The notes under the pieces: model-generated
Seen by the model: only the letters and a program-made list of their open reading frames with translations
The model's database searches: none
What the model was told of the DNA's origin: nothing
Shown here: positions 1 through 10,970 of the stretch, piece by piece
Layout of the letters: each line of letters opens with the position of its first letter
Numbering within the stretch: the stretch's first letter is position 1
Assembly (NCBI GenBank): GCA_032622095.1
Contig: CP136069.1
Coordinates: forward strand, 122,010,126-122,074,125
Origin: Siphonodentalium dalli
Lineage: Eukaryota > Mollusca > Scaphopoda > Gadilida > Siphonodentaliidae
Direction of reading: 5' to 3'
Length of the DNA: 64,000 nucleotides
Made by a program: the position numbers and the translations under genes

Positions 1-2704
1 TTAAATACGTTAATGGAACTTTTTCAAGTTCACGTTTTTCATGATGTCCCCAAATTTCACAAGCGTACAAAAGAATTGGTTTAACAGTCTTTTCAAACAG
101 GTCTATTTGTAAATTGACCGGTATGTTCATTTCTTTTGACTTATATATAAGTGCATACATAGCACGTTTGGCCTTAGCTATTAACTCCTTTATTCCAGGC
201 GAGAAATTATTTGTGCTTTTTAGTTGAATCCCTAAATAATTAAAACTATTTACCTTCTCAATAGCTTTCCCGTTTAATTGTAAATTTGATCTTGGTTTTT
301 TACCAGCACCCAGTACCATAAATTTGGTCTTTGAGACATTTACGTTTAACTTCCAGAACGAACAGTACTCCGAAAAATTAGACAATGCTAATCGCATTTC
401 CTTCATAGTTTCAGTCATTATAACAGTATCATCGGCGTATAATAAGATCAATATTCTTAGTAGTTTGCCTATTTCTTTAAATAATTCGCTTTCTAAAAAA
501 TTCAAACAAGAGGTGCCGCATGTGATCAAGAAAGATTCCAAATCGTTTACGTACATTGCGAAAAGAAAAGATGAGACATTCTCACCCTGTAAAACACCAG
601 ATAACGTATGGTAAGTATTCGACTCACATTCATCAACTCTAACCAAAGATTTAACATTTGCATACATGTTCTGTAAAAACTTGAAACATTTTCCATTAAT
701 ACCCTCTAAAAGAAGTTTTTGCCACAAACCTGTTCTCCAAACCGTATCGAAAGCTTGCTTAAAATCAATAAATATGCAAAAGAGACGCTTTTTATGCTGT
801 TTATAAATACTGGAGAGGAAATGTAAGGCTGCTATGTGATCAACTGTGGAAAATCCTTTTCTGAAGCCTGCTTGATTCACATTAATCATATCTACAGATT
901 CGGCATATTGGTTCAGTCGTGTGTTTAAAATCTTTGTAAATAATTTGCCTAAGCAGCTTAAAATAGTGATGGGTCGATAGTTTTCAGGTTTTGTTGGGTC
1001 ACCCTTTTTCTTATAAATTGGAATTACTACACCAACAAGCCATTGTTCTGGGATTATTCCACTTTCGAATATAATATTAAACCATTTTGTATATACTGGT
1101 ACCATAATACGAATTGTTGTCTTGATATGCTCGTTACGTATATGATCTATTCCATTACTTTTGCCATTCGTCAGTTGGTTTACAGCTTTCATGATTTCAT
1201 CTTCTGTTATGGGCATATCCAATATATCATTATCATCGTGTATGGCATTTGAATGTATATTTTCCATATTGTCCTTATTTGAATTTTGATTTTCTTGAAG
1301 AAAATCACACATATCATTTGCTGTTATTTGAAGTGTACCTTTTGATTTAGTATTCAAAATTTTCCAGAATTCCCTGGGACTACTACGGGATGTAGATTTT
1401 ATTTTGTTGCCAAGTTCCTTTCGATAAATCTTTATGTTTTTTCTAAGTGTTTTTTTATAAGCACGACCTAGAGAGCACATGCATTTTTTATTGTGTTCTG
1501 ACTTATCTTTAAGGTATTTCGTCCGTGCTTTTTTATATTTGTTCCTATCAATTCTACATTCTTTATTGAACCAAGGTTTATCATTACGGATTCTAGTGTT
1601 ACGCTTATGTTTACCAAATGTTAGGAGTGCAGCACTTTCGAAGATGTTACTAACATCTTCAGCTATTTTGTTTCCCATGTGTATGTCATATAACTCAGAT
1701 GTCCTGGATATGTTTTTAAGATACTCCATGAGCATTTCTACTTTGTTGGAGTCAATGTTAGTGTTATATGTTTGACACCCACGATCAGACCACAGTCTCG
1801 CATTTTTGCTCTCTTTTGTAGTATTAGTTTGTGATTTTGTTTCAAAGGTTCTGTTAAGGGGGCATGCTATTGTAATTTCAACGGGACAATGTATATCGGA
1901 GTATACCGGCGAGTAATCGTGCACGTATAAATCAGAGATAATAGAGAAACACCCGGGTGTTGATAACATGTAGTCTATTACACTTATATTTTTGCTTGTT
2001 AATTTTCCTATAGCTTTGTCTCTCCCGACGCGACCATTTAAAATCCGTATATTATTCATCTTACAAAATTCGATAAGTTTACGACCAAACGAGTTAACAG
2101 TCATATCACGTGATTTCCTGGGCGCGTCACACGATGTTAGATCAATTTTATTCATGAAATGAGGCAGTGGGATGTTATCGTCACTAAATTCAGGAATGTC
2201 GTTTAATTGGCCAGTTCTAGAATTAAAGTCTCCCATTAAACACAAATAAGGACAATTTTCATACTTTGTTATCATTTCTCTTTCCATTTCTGAAAGGGTG
2301 TCTGCAGTGGAATAACCACTCGATTCAGGTGGTATGTAAACCATACCAAAGTGTATATCATCGGTGAGCTTCGTAAATTTTTCAGACAAGCTGAACCAAA
2401 TGGCAGTAGTTGATTCACTTTCTGCAAAGTTTACAAATGGACTAATATTCGTCCTGGTCATTACACAAATTCCTCCTGATTTCACTCTTGACAGGGACTT
2501 TCTGTTTCGAAATTTAATATCGTAGCCCGATAATTCAAGCATGTCAGTATCATCTGTTTTGGTTTCACATAGGCCTATTATGTCATAATTTCTAATGAAT
2601 GCGCAAAATTCTGGGCATTTCAACTTACTAGATAAACCACATACATTGATGGAAATAATTTTCAAAGAGTATTTTATAGGTTTCTGTGATTCACCGCTCC
2701 TGTC
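1..2704 (-). CDS. LINE ORF2: APE endonuclease plus reverse transcriptase (partial, runs off the window)
   Basis: ORF2 makes the protein that nicks target DNA and reverse-transcribes the element RNA. I read the frame codon by codon from 2704 to the left edge and found no stop, about 900 codons. The endonuclease comes first: KIISINVCGL near 2630-2660, catalytic ETKTDD at about 2549-2566, GDFNSRTG around 2210-2233, and SDIHCPV near 1880-1900 in place of the usual SDH motif. The reverse transcriptase follows: KPENYRPITIL near 980-1010, NQAGFRKG near 860-885, FIDFKQAFDTVWR near 735-775, GVLQGENVSSFLF near 560-600, YADD at 428-439, then FNYLGI and KPILLYACEIWG. The first in-frame ATG is about 55 codons in, after the first endonuclease residues, so no usual start exists. 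The frame is continuous with ORF1 across a single TAG. The C-terminus is missing because the window ends. Confidence 0.93.
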
Positions 2705-2707
2705 CTA
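2705..2707 (-). other. Single TAG separating in-frame LINE ORF1 and ORF2
   Basis: On the minus strand the codons run CCG GAA ACC TAC ACC ACA TAG GAC AGG AGC. Both ORFs use the same frame, and nothing but this TAG separates the ORF1 tail from the endonuclease domain. There is no nearby ATG for ORF2. Readthrough, reinitiation or a non-AUG start are all possible. Confidence 0.85.
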
Positions 2708-3925
2708 TGTGGTGTAGGTTTCCGGAGTGGACGTCATGCGTGCTCTTTTTCCTAACTGCTTCGGGGTCGTGTGATCCATACTTAAGTCTAACGGTGTTTC
2801 ACTGTCAATGTTGGCTCCCTGAACTATGTCGGAAGTTTTGTACTGAGAAGCAGCAAAAGTTATTGGAGGCTCCCGATCGTGTGTCAGCTTGGATCGGTTC
2901 GCAGGCTGTGGCTCATAATTCTGTAATTGGTGTGCACGTGGTGGATCGACAGGTTTAGTTGTGTATTCCTTTCGGTCTATGAATAATCTGTCCTTTATTA
3001 ATTTGACATGTTTATTTTCTTGTTTAGCTTTTTTCATAACAGGGTACAACTCCTTCCTTCTGTTTTCTATCTCTTCTGGGTGCTGCTCAAAGATAAACAT
3101 ACGACTCCCCTTCAGTTTATAACTGTTCATTTTTACATATTCTCTGTCTTTAAATTTAGAGAAGCATGCAACGATGTTACGAATTCGGTATTTGTTTGGT
3201 GGTCCGATCCTGTGCACACGCTCAAAGTCGATAACACTTGTATCAACCTTCAGCCGAGTTGAAAGGAACCTATACAACACCTGCTCTGTACTGGAGAATG
3301 GATCTTCTGGTATGCCGGTGAAGATGAGATTGCTCCGCATGTTACGTGATTGTAAATCAAGATGAATCTCGAATATTTCATTCTGCCTTTTCCGGAGAGC
3401 GTCAATTTCCTCAGGTTCATGTGAGGTGGTTTTTGAACTTCCACGGCTATTCTTTAGCTCCTGCATTTGATGTGTTAATTTAACTACAGCCTCATTCACG
3501 GAGTCATACTTGCTGGACATGAATTCAACTGATCGCTTCAGCTCGGTGACCTCCAACTCTACTTTTGATTCTTTCACTTCCATTACCCTTATTTTGTGTT
3601 CAGATTGTTTGACTCGATCCTCCATGCACTCGTTTTCGATAGCTTGTAACTTATTTTCAATACATGAGACGGTAATGAACAATTCATCTATGTGGTCTAA
3701 CCTTTCCATTCGTGCTTCATTTATTTCCAACTTATTCATCCTCATTTGAATGTCCCGCAATGCATTTAGTATTTGACTATTCTGATCCAAACATTTGGGG
3801 GATTTTATTGTTGGTGATGGTTCAAGTCTAACAGCATCACTAATTTGCTCCCCATAAACGACGTCCCTGGTTTTTTCTAATATTTGTGATGTTGTTGATA
3901 TGGACGTACTACAACTGGTCACCAT
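2705..3925 (-). CDS. LINE ORF1 RNA-binding protein (406 aa)
   Basis: ORF1 proteins of LINEs coat the element RNA and act as nucleic-acid chaperones. Residues 50-160 are heptad-rich and charged and should form a coiled coil, with a second short helix around 170-195. Residues 197-280 match the RRM-like core seen in L1-type ORF1 proteins (SNLIFTGIPED, then FERVHRIGPPNKYRIRNIVA, FSKFKDREYVKM). Residues 280-322 resemble the C-terminal domain (RRKELYPVMKKAK, DRLFIDRKEY). The tail is basic and Pro/Thr-rich. The start at 3925 is the first ATG after an in-frame TAA in the leader. The ORF ends ACA TAG (2705-2707) and the next codon, GAC, already belongs to the ORF2 frame. No frameshift or premature stop is seen. 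Confidence 0.9.
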   Translation of the reverse strand: MVTSCSTSISTTSQILEKTRDVVYGEQISDAVRLEPSPTIKSPKCLDQNSQILNALRDIQMRMNKLEINEARMERLDHIDELFITVSCIENKLQAIENECMEDRVKQSEHKIRVMEVKESKVELEVTELKRSVEFMSSKYDSVNEAVVKLTHQMQELKNSRGSSKTTSHEPEEIDALRKRQNEIFEIHLDLQSRNMRSNLIFTGIPEDPFSSTEQVLYRFLSTRLKVDTSVIDFERVHRIGPPNKYRIRNIVACFSKFKDREYVKMNSYKLKGSRMFIFEQHPEEIENRRKELYPVMKKAKQENKHVKLIKDRLFIDRKEYTTKPVDPPRAHQLQNYEPQPANRSKLTHDREPPITFAASQYKTSDIVQGANIDSETPLDLSMDHTTPKQLGKRARMTSTPETYTT

Positions 3926-4175
3926 GTCGATTTGTAGGTCACTTATTTACCGTTCTGTGTCAACTCTGCCAACAGACATTCACTGTAACTGGATCGAGAG
4001 AGTTCAATTCAGTGACAATAGGTTTAGTTACGGTGGACGATTTTGGTGTGTGGTCACCGCAGTCGATCCGTTCCGGCAGTATATCTGGGAGCTTTTGGGT
4101 TCTGATTGGGCTGATTTTGAGGGTTTGCTCTTCGTGAATTTATGGTTTCAACGACGTACTTCAAGTGGAACATAG
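3926..4175 (-). other. Probable 5' leader of the LINE
   Basis: This is the noncoding stretch upstream of ORF1, with an in-frame TAA about 24 bases before the ORF1 ATG. Base composition is more even than in the AT-rich DNA beyond about 4180. The exact 5' boundary is a guess. Confidence 0.45.
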
Positions 4176-4997
4176 AATAATTTTACATCGAAATTACGGA
4201 ATGTTAATTTGAACGAAGAATTTTCTTTGTCAAAAGAATGATTTTCTCACTTGTTTCAGGAAACAGTCATAGATTCTTTAGTTCCGATAAGATTTTTGAC
4301 TCCATCGTAAGCTTCTGAATCCTAATATTCACTACTTTATCGAAAATTTGCGAACTGGTTTTATTTACAATTTACTGCATCAACGCCCAATACACCATCC
4401 AGGCGCTTAGGGTTTAGGCAGTCAAACCGTCTACCCGAAAGGGTAGACTATACTACTGAGGATCTTACGTGGTGAGCGTGTCCAACATAGAAATTCTGCA
4501 CCCCATAATTGATCCAGAAATTCCAATTCCAATTCTGAGAAATATAATTTGCAACCAACTGCATGGTTGGAACTTTCCAACGGCTCAATTTTTAACACTA
4601 CAACATAATGATTGGAAGATTCCTGTCCAAAAAATATAGACTGAAAATATATATAGGAAAATATTCGACTTTGGCCTGAAACCAACATGCTAAATATTGG
4701 TTGGAAAAATAAAACTATATCAGAACAAATTTAACCTACAATAAATTTAACTTTTTTCAACTGATAACACGTATAACATTTCAAACTGTTGAACAATTGA
4801 TGGTAAAACACCCCCAACCCCAACTCTCCTGCCCACATGTCCCCTGTCGGTGATTTGACGAGGTGCATCATACCTTTCTGCTGGAAAGATGAGGTTTTAA
4901 TAACAAAAATCTAAAATAATCTCTCTCCAAGCTACATATGTATATCGTATACATAATATATCGTGAGTGATTTCGAAGCCCGAAGATGAAGCGTTAC
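4176..4997. other. AT-rich spacer; one small stem-loop
   Basis: No coding or repeat signal was found apart from a perfect 8-bp stem with a GAAA loop at 4429-4448 (gtctaccc-gaaa-gggtagac). Confidence 0.5.
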
Positions 4998-5380
4998 TTA
5001 TATATAATCTCCTGAATATGTCTGAATTGAAGTTGTCCTATTTATAACGGCGAGAATCCTATACGATTTGTTGCAGACCGATTGTATGTGGATGTCGAAC
5101 TTCAGTTTTGGGTCTACATTCACATGAACTGGTCTGAAAAGGCGGTTTCTATGTTTCATCGGCCATAACATATAGGTGTTTATCGGATTGTTGTGTCCGA
5201 AATGGATAACATGGATCTTGTTGGAATTAAAATCCAATTGCCAGTCTAAAGACCATCTACAGACAGCGTCGATGTCTTGCTGAATATCATCAAATTGTGG
5301 GTTGCCGATAAGTTTTGAGTCGTCGGCAAAAATCTCACAAATTACGCTCATGCATTCAGGAAAATCATTTATATACATGA
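4998..5380 (-). pseudogene. LINE reverse-transcriptase fragment, truncated at both ends
   Basis: On the minus strand this encodes part of a LINE reverse transcriptase of a different type from the one at the left edge. MYINDFPE near 5365 is followed by the catalytic-box variant FADDSKLIG, then VCRWSLDWQLDFNSNKIHVIHFG, here cited as its blocks WSLDWQLDFN and KIHVIHFG, and a conserved KLKFDIHI region. Thumb and C-terminal parts are missing after about 5000, and everything upstream of the INDFPE block is lost. There the sequence switches abruptly to a MITE end (5380-5460). It is a dead fragment. Confidence 0.8.
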
Positions 5381-5460
5381 GTGGAGCTTCCTGAAATTTT
5401 ACGAAAACCCTGTGCCAATACAATCTCATATATGCGAGTCTCCCATGCATAGGGAGCTTC
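5380..5460. mobile_element. One-ended remnant of the TTAA-type MITE family
   Basis: The segment tggagcttcctgaaatttta, followed by gccaat and 'tatatgcgagtctccca', matches the left ends of the MITEs at 53577 and 62350. The terminal CCCTTTCA and the opposite end are missing. It abuts the LINE fragment directly. Confidence 0.7.
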
Positions 5461-5912
5461 GATTAGTTATTACGCCAATTTACTTAGCCCGCTATTGGTT
5501 TGAATGTTCATATTAAACTATATCTTTGACTCCCAGATATAGATAATGTCGTGATATATAGTTTGTTAAAGCATCATGTTATATAAATTCATCGAAAAAT
5601 ATGTGCTTATGTGAGAAAGTTGTCGCCAAGTCATCGCGCAGTTATTACGGGGTATGCTGTTGTCTTGAAGGTTTCAATCCAACTAGCTGTGACTGTTACT
5701 GTTATTGTCGTGATACACACATGCACCCACTATGACAAGAACGGTGACTTGACAAGTGACTTGACAATTCCACGTCTGACATGGTACCAAAAAAAATATG
5801 TCATACCGATGTTTTAGATTTACGTGTATGATAGCTTTGTTCCATTATGTCTTAAAGTGGATGCCCGATTCATGTTTCAGAACGGTCGAAATTTTTAATA
5901 GTATTACTCGTA
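5461..5912. other. No recognisable feature
   Basis: AT-rich DNA with a short inverted repeat around an 'aaactatat' motif near 5515-5570. Nothing else was supported. Confidence 0.4.
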
Positions 5913-6046
5913 ACTGAAAAGCTGACCCATTTAGTTTGTTAATTACCTGTTAATAACATATACTTAAAACAATGCTCACCCATTTAGTTTGTTAATTACC
6001 TGTTAATAACATATACTTAAAAAACTAAATGGGTGAGCCTTTCAGT
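5913..6046. mobile_element. 134-bp TIR mini-element with an internal tandem duplication
   Basis: The ends are inverted copies: ACTGAAAAGCTGACCCATTT on the left, and the right end reads as ACTGAAAGGCTCACCCATTT in reverse complement. Inside, a block of about 48 bp (cacccatttagtttgttaat and onward) occurs twice in direct orientation. No convincing target duplication was seen. Confidence 0.7.
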
Positions 6047-8860
6047 CATTATCGTTTTTTATATTTACGGTCATTTAAAGTACAAGTATGCGTATAAGTT
6101 TCAACAAAACTATGATCATGTTGTCACCACGGGATTGGCTAATTCTGTGATAAATTAGCAAAAAATTAAGAAAAAAAAATTGGTGTGACCAGTAAAAACA
6201 AACATTGGTCTGTGGTCTGACCGTTATGGTCTTGACGTTAATTGAAAGTATTGAACTGTAAAAATAACCACGGTCTGACAGTCACTGGTTACATTCTGCC
6301 CGTTACTTAAACGATATTGTACCGTGGCATATGCTGCAGCTTGACCGTATCTTTTTTCGGTCAAAACTTGGCGGCGATATTGTACGGTATGACACCGTTA
6401 AACCGACAGACATATCTCTAACATGCGGTATAGTTCTGTCAACACATTTGATATTTTGAAAAATAGTGTTTTGAAGCCATTTTCCTCAAGCTTTGAATTA
6501 TTTCCTCGAAAAATCAGATGTGGCCCTTCTAATAATAATATAATAAAACAAAATTAAAATGTTCCCGGACCTCTATATGCCCTCGAGCTATGTCTCTGTG
6601 TAAGCTATATACGCTTCGGTGAAACACCCTGGTTGCTGCAATGGCTAAACATATACAGCTGGTGACACGGCATTCGCGGCGAAGTCATTTGTTATGTGTA
6701 TCGTTACCCACCTGTATGCATATGTTATTATCATGTTGGGTCATAATCATATAATGGTTTTACGCATACATTACCACACGTGTCGACCTCGCTGTAAAAT
6801 AAATACGCGGTACGCCTGTCCGCATTCAACAAAACAAATATTTCTGGGGAGACGCCTGCCGATCGATGCACGTGGTTTTGTTGAATAGTTTTCCGTGGCT
6901 TTAGAAAATAAAGACCTTGTATACTTCAGGTGAACATATAAGGATATAATTAAATAGCGTACATGTTCCCAGTATTACCCCCACATACTGAAATGAAGCA
7001 CCAAAAAGTTGCATATCAATGTAATCGGGATCTGGCGACACATGTTTCAACCAAAGCACGCGTGTTATGACTTTGTGTTGTGTTATCTAGCTGATGTCCC
7101 AAAATAAACCTCGTACATGTATATACACATACCATTCACAATAAACCTCGTTAAACCTCGTACATGTGTATACACATACGATTCACATTATAAGCATTTG
7201 GATTATGTGGTGTCACCAGAATAAAGAACGTTTATTTCCATATCTGCCATATACGGGTTTAATAAAGAGCGTTCCTGATTCCATTCCATTGTTGCCACAT
7301 GACGGAAATTTAAGCACTTTATATCCAGCTGAAACGGGAAACAGGTTCTGTGGACATTTTCCTACGAATGACACGACAAACCAACCGAAGCACGTGGTTT
7401 TTTATTGGGTGGTTTCATATGGTATTCCAGCAATTTATAAACAAAGAGAGCGTGTAACCTTCTCATATGTTATATAATGATATGATAAAGAGCATTTACA
7501 CTCAACTGTTCCCCTCGCTAATGGACAGAACATATTAAAATAATTTGTTTAAACAGACATGACTCATTGGAGCTTCCAAATTGTATCTACTAGCTTGGAA
7601 TGAAGCATGATAAGTTGATAATTTTTACTACCAATAACGGCTTCATATGCGCTGAAATTAACTTGCCATGGTCACATTTTCCAGCTGTTTTCAAATTTAC
7701 GCACAGAATTTAAACGAATGCTTATAATTTCTACCATATCATGCAGGAATAGACTACGGAACGCTCTTTTCGGTTCCATGCGTGCACTCGACGGTTGTTT
7801 GTATTGGGGCCCAAACACCGTGTTCAAAGTTGTATTTTTTATGACTTCAATGCGCCTTTCTGAGATAAGATAATGCCCGTATATTTTTTTATGACTTCAA
7901 TGCGCCTTTCTGAGATAAGATAATGCCCACAGAAAGGTAGTTCAAGTATTTACGACCTATCTCGATATCAGGACAAATTCAAAAGCGAATATTATTAGGT
8001 GTATTTTGGAGCGCAAACCGCCATGTGCTTTAAGTGTACATAAAAGCTTGGGAATAATGAGGCGTCTGAGTTCTATCTTGCCAAATATATAACGAAGACT
8101 GTTTATTCCTCCCCCTATAGATTAGTTAGACTGCAAGAAAATTTCATTGAACTTCTAACAACACACGACAAATAGATATATCCCAAATATATCAGAAAGA
8201 GAAACAACTCAAATTGAAATACATTGGAAATGTGCTACAGCGGAAATCTCATCCGGCATTTATGAGCGATTTGTTTATTAAAGTTTAAGATATTCACAAA
8301 CATTTCACACGGTTCTCACTGTAAATCACTTTTATGGTATATTCAAAAGGACAAATAGGGCCAAAAGATCGTTGTGGAATATTGGCCACCTGAAATCAAG
8401 CTAAATTTCAGAGAACATAAGATATCTAATCAACATGTATGACATGTTTACTTTTCATACCTAACGGATGAAACTATATTAAAATATCATCAATTTCATA
8501 TCATGTTGTAATCAATATTAGTCACTGCGTCACTGGGATTTGGGTTGGGTTGGGTGGAATTGGATATTCTGAGTATCTTAAATTTAGTTGGTTTTATTAA
8601 GTTTGATTAACTATTACATAATATGTTTACCTTTATCTTCTTTTGTAATATTTGTTTATAACATTATATATAGTATCCACAGAACCACAAATGTTTTGCA
8701 TATGAAAATCAAACTGTATGTTATAATGATATTGTTATATTATATTATGATACAAGAGGTGGCATCAGAGATGCTGTGTCTCGTTTTCGGTGGCTTACCG
8801 CCGGTGGCTACCGCCAATTGGTGTGCATCAGTATCGGTAGACTAATTAATAGGTAAAATC
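6047..8860. other. AT-rich noncoding stretch with scattered AATAAAGAGCG-like motifs
   Basis: No gene is recognised. The motif aataaagagcg or close variants occurs near 7221, 7259 and 7484. A tandem duplication lies at 7836-7929. A short run of ggttggg repeats lies near 8535. Confidence 0.4.
7836..7929 (+). repeat. Tandem duplication, two copies, about 53-bp period
   Basis: The block beginning tttttatgacttcaatgcgc and ending gataatgccc is present twice with essentially no differences, which points to a recent local duplication. Confidence 0.85.
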
Positions 8861-9888
8861 GAAAAATGACTAATTAAGGGCCATAACTCCATCAAATTTT
8901 ATCGGGCCAGGCTGGTTTTCGAACTCGTCCGAAATATTCTTGGCAAGTATGTCTATTCCAAATTTTAAACAAATCGGAGGACGTTTGTTGAAGTTATCGC
9001 GCTAACGAGCTAAAAATTCACGAAAAATGACTAATTAAGGGCCATAACTCTATAAAATTTTATCGGACCAGGCCGGTTTTCGAACTCGTCCGAGATATTC
9101 TTGGGAGACACCTATATACCAAATTTCAATCAAATCGGATAACGTTTGTTTAAGTTATCGCGCTAATAAGCTGAAAATTCGTGAAAAATGACTAATTAAG
9201 GGCCATAACTCTATCAAATTTTATCGGACCTGGCCGGTTTTCGAACTCGACCGAGATATTCTTGGGAGACACCTATATACCAAATTTCGATCAAATCGGA
9301 TAACGTTTGTTGAAGTTATCGCGCTAACGAGCTGAAAATTCGTGAAAAATGACTAATTAAGGGCCATAACTCTATCAAATTTTACCGGACGTGGCCGGTT
9401 TTCGAACTTATCCGAGATATTCTTGGGAGACACCTATATACCAAATTTCAATCAAATCGGATAACGTTTGTTGAAGTTATCGCGCTAACGAGCTGAAAAT
9501 TCGTGAAAAATTACTAATTAAGGGCCATAACTCTATCAAATTTTATCGGACCAGGCCGGTTTTCGAACTCATCCGAGATATTCTTGGAAGACACCTATAT
9601 ACCACATTTCAATCAAATCGGATAACGTTTGTTGAAGTTATCGCGCTAACGAGCTGAAAATTCAAAGGGCCATAACTCTGTAATAAATGTGCGGACGAAC
9701 CCGATTTTTTGTCTGCAGCTTACGAGCATGGATATGTACTCACACACCATTTTTTTTTTAATCCGTCAATAAACGGTTGAGTTATAAGCAAAACACGCCG
9801 CCCGCCCGCCCGTCCGCCCGCCCGTCCGCCGCCCGCCCACCGTCCCTCATCAAACTATAAGTCGAGTTTTGGAAAAAAACTCGACTAA
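8861..9888 (+). mobile_element. Helitron-like non-autonomous element with five 161-bp core tandem repeats
   Basis: The block gaaaaatgactaattaaggg recurs at 8861, 9022, 9183, 9344 and about 9504, a 161-bp period. Each unit contains 'ggccataactc' and ends at 'gctgaaaattcgt'. The array is followed by a diverged partial unit, a GC-rich (cgcccgcccgtc) tract at about 9798-9843, and a hairpin (gtcgagtttt / aaaactcgac) at 9861-9885. The hairpin is directly followed by CTAA and then T, as expected at a Helitron 3' end (CTRR, insertion next to T). Bivalve non-autonomous Helitrons are known for core repeats near 160 bp. The 5' end, starting with TC, was not located and may lie upstream of 8861. Confidence 0.6.
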
Positions 9889-10736
9889 TAAAATCATTTG
9901 AACGTACACTTGAACTTGTATACCAGGATATGCTTGTATCAAATGTGTGTAACATAATAATGACTGAACGGAGACAGCACGTTTATGTGAGACACCATGG
10001 CGAATCACGTGTATATTATTTTGTTATGGTTAGCTTCCTGTGGCTTCCATGTGATGTCCAACAATAAAGAGCGCTTATTATATTTTTAATACACAGATAT
10101 AATAAAAAGAGCGTATATGCGTTTCAATATTTCCCCATACTGTATAGATATGACTTAAACATAACTATTATTATATGCAACTGATAGTCCAGTCCAGTAA
10201 TTCACGGTGAATCAACATATAATACATAAGTGCCTTAATGTATAACTTAATTGACAATAATTGATTGTACATGTATAACTTGTTCCGACTGAATATGGCC
10301 ATGTGGCCAAAATGTACGAAATAAAAGTGCTGTGTTGTTTTTTATTGGATATCTATTGTATGTACAAAAGGCATACAATAACAAACACCTAAATATATAT
10401 CAGGTATATAACAGTGGAAACTCGATATCGGGACATGTATCTGTGAGAGCCATGCAAGCCTAAGCATACATCGTGTATTTTTGCCAAAGCACTGGATTCA
10501 GCTTCACCCTGGTTTTATGCCAGATTTGATGGTTTAATAAAGATGTTATATTTCTAAATGGGCGTGAAATACACACCGACTTAAAGACATATTATGTACT
10601 TGTTCGGGTGCGTGAATCTGTTAAATTAGTACTTATATAGGAGTTATGTCAACTTGTAGAATGTGGCATTCTACTAACATCGCCCAATATCTCAAAGAAA
10701 TCGACGATACAACTCCATAGAAAACACCGTCTGAAC
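9889..10736. other. AT-rich noncoding stretch
   Basis: No gene is seen. Two further copies of the aataaagagcg-like motif occur near 10061 and 10100. Confidence 0.4.
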
Positions 10737-10970
10737 TACGCTCAATTGTAAATATTTACATCTCGATTCAGGACGCAACAATCGACGATAAACTAACGCA
10801 AAAGATTTCTCCATCGATACTCATTGCATTTAATAAATATAAAAGACTGATGGTGTGTGTTGTAAATTTTGATTAATATTCATAAAAATAACTACTTTGA
10901 GAAAGACTGTTCTCCATTTCTATGTGATCACCACGCCGGGGTGTTTCACATCACTTTAAGGGTCAGACGC
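10737..10970 (+). repeat. Dispersed repeat, copy 1 (relative at 24082-24325)
   Basis: The blocks tcaattgtaaatatttac, ctcgattc, gtgtgttgt, 'actttgaga' and 'ttctccatttctat' follow each other in the same order and spacing here and at 24082-24325. The similarity is clearly above chance but well diverged. It is probably an old transposon fragment of unknown class. Confidence 0.7.

Larger units (their letters stand above)
1..4175 (-). mobile_element. Non-LTR retrotransposon (LINE), apparently intact, cut by the window edge
   Basis: This LINE is read on the minus strand. From its 5' side it holds a leader (about 3926-4175), ORF1 (2705-3925) and ORF2 (2704 to the left edge). ORF2 has an APE-type endonuclease followed by a reverse transcriptase. 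No stop interrupts ORF2 inside the window and ORF1 is full length, so the copy is young. The 3' end, tail and target-site duplication are outside the window, and the 5' end is placed only approximately. The clade was not resolved: the ORF1 type (coiled coil plus RRM-like core) occurs in several LINE clades. Confidence 0.9.

Noticed and set aside
2686-2958. Plus-strand ORF over the LINE ORF1
   Set aside because: Shadow of the minus-strand ORF1, which has clear domain structure.
8861-9660. Regular repeats that might suggest a CRISPR array
   Set aside because: Units are 161 bp with no repeat-spacer structure, in clearly animal DNA.
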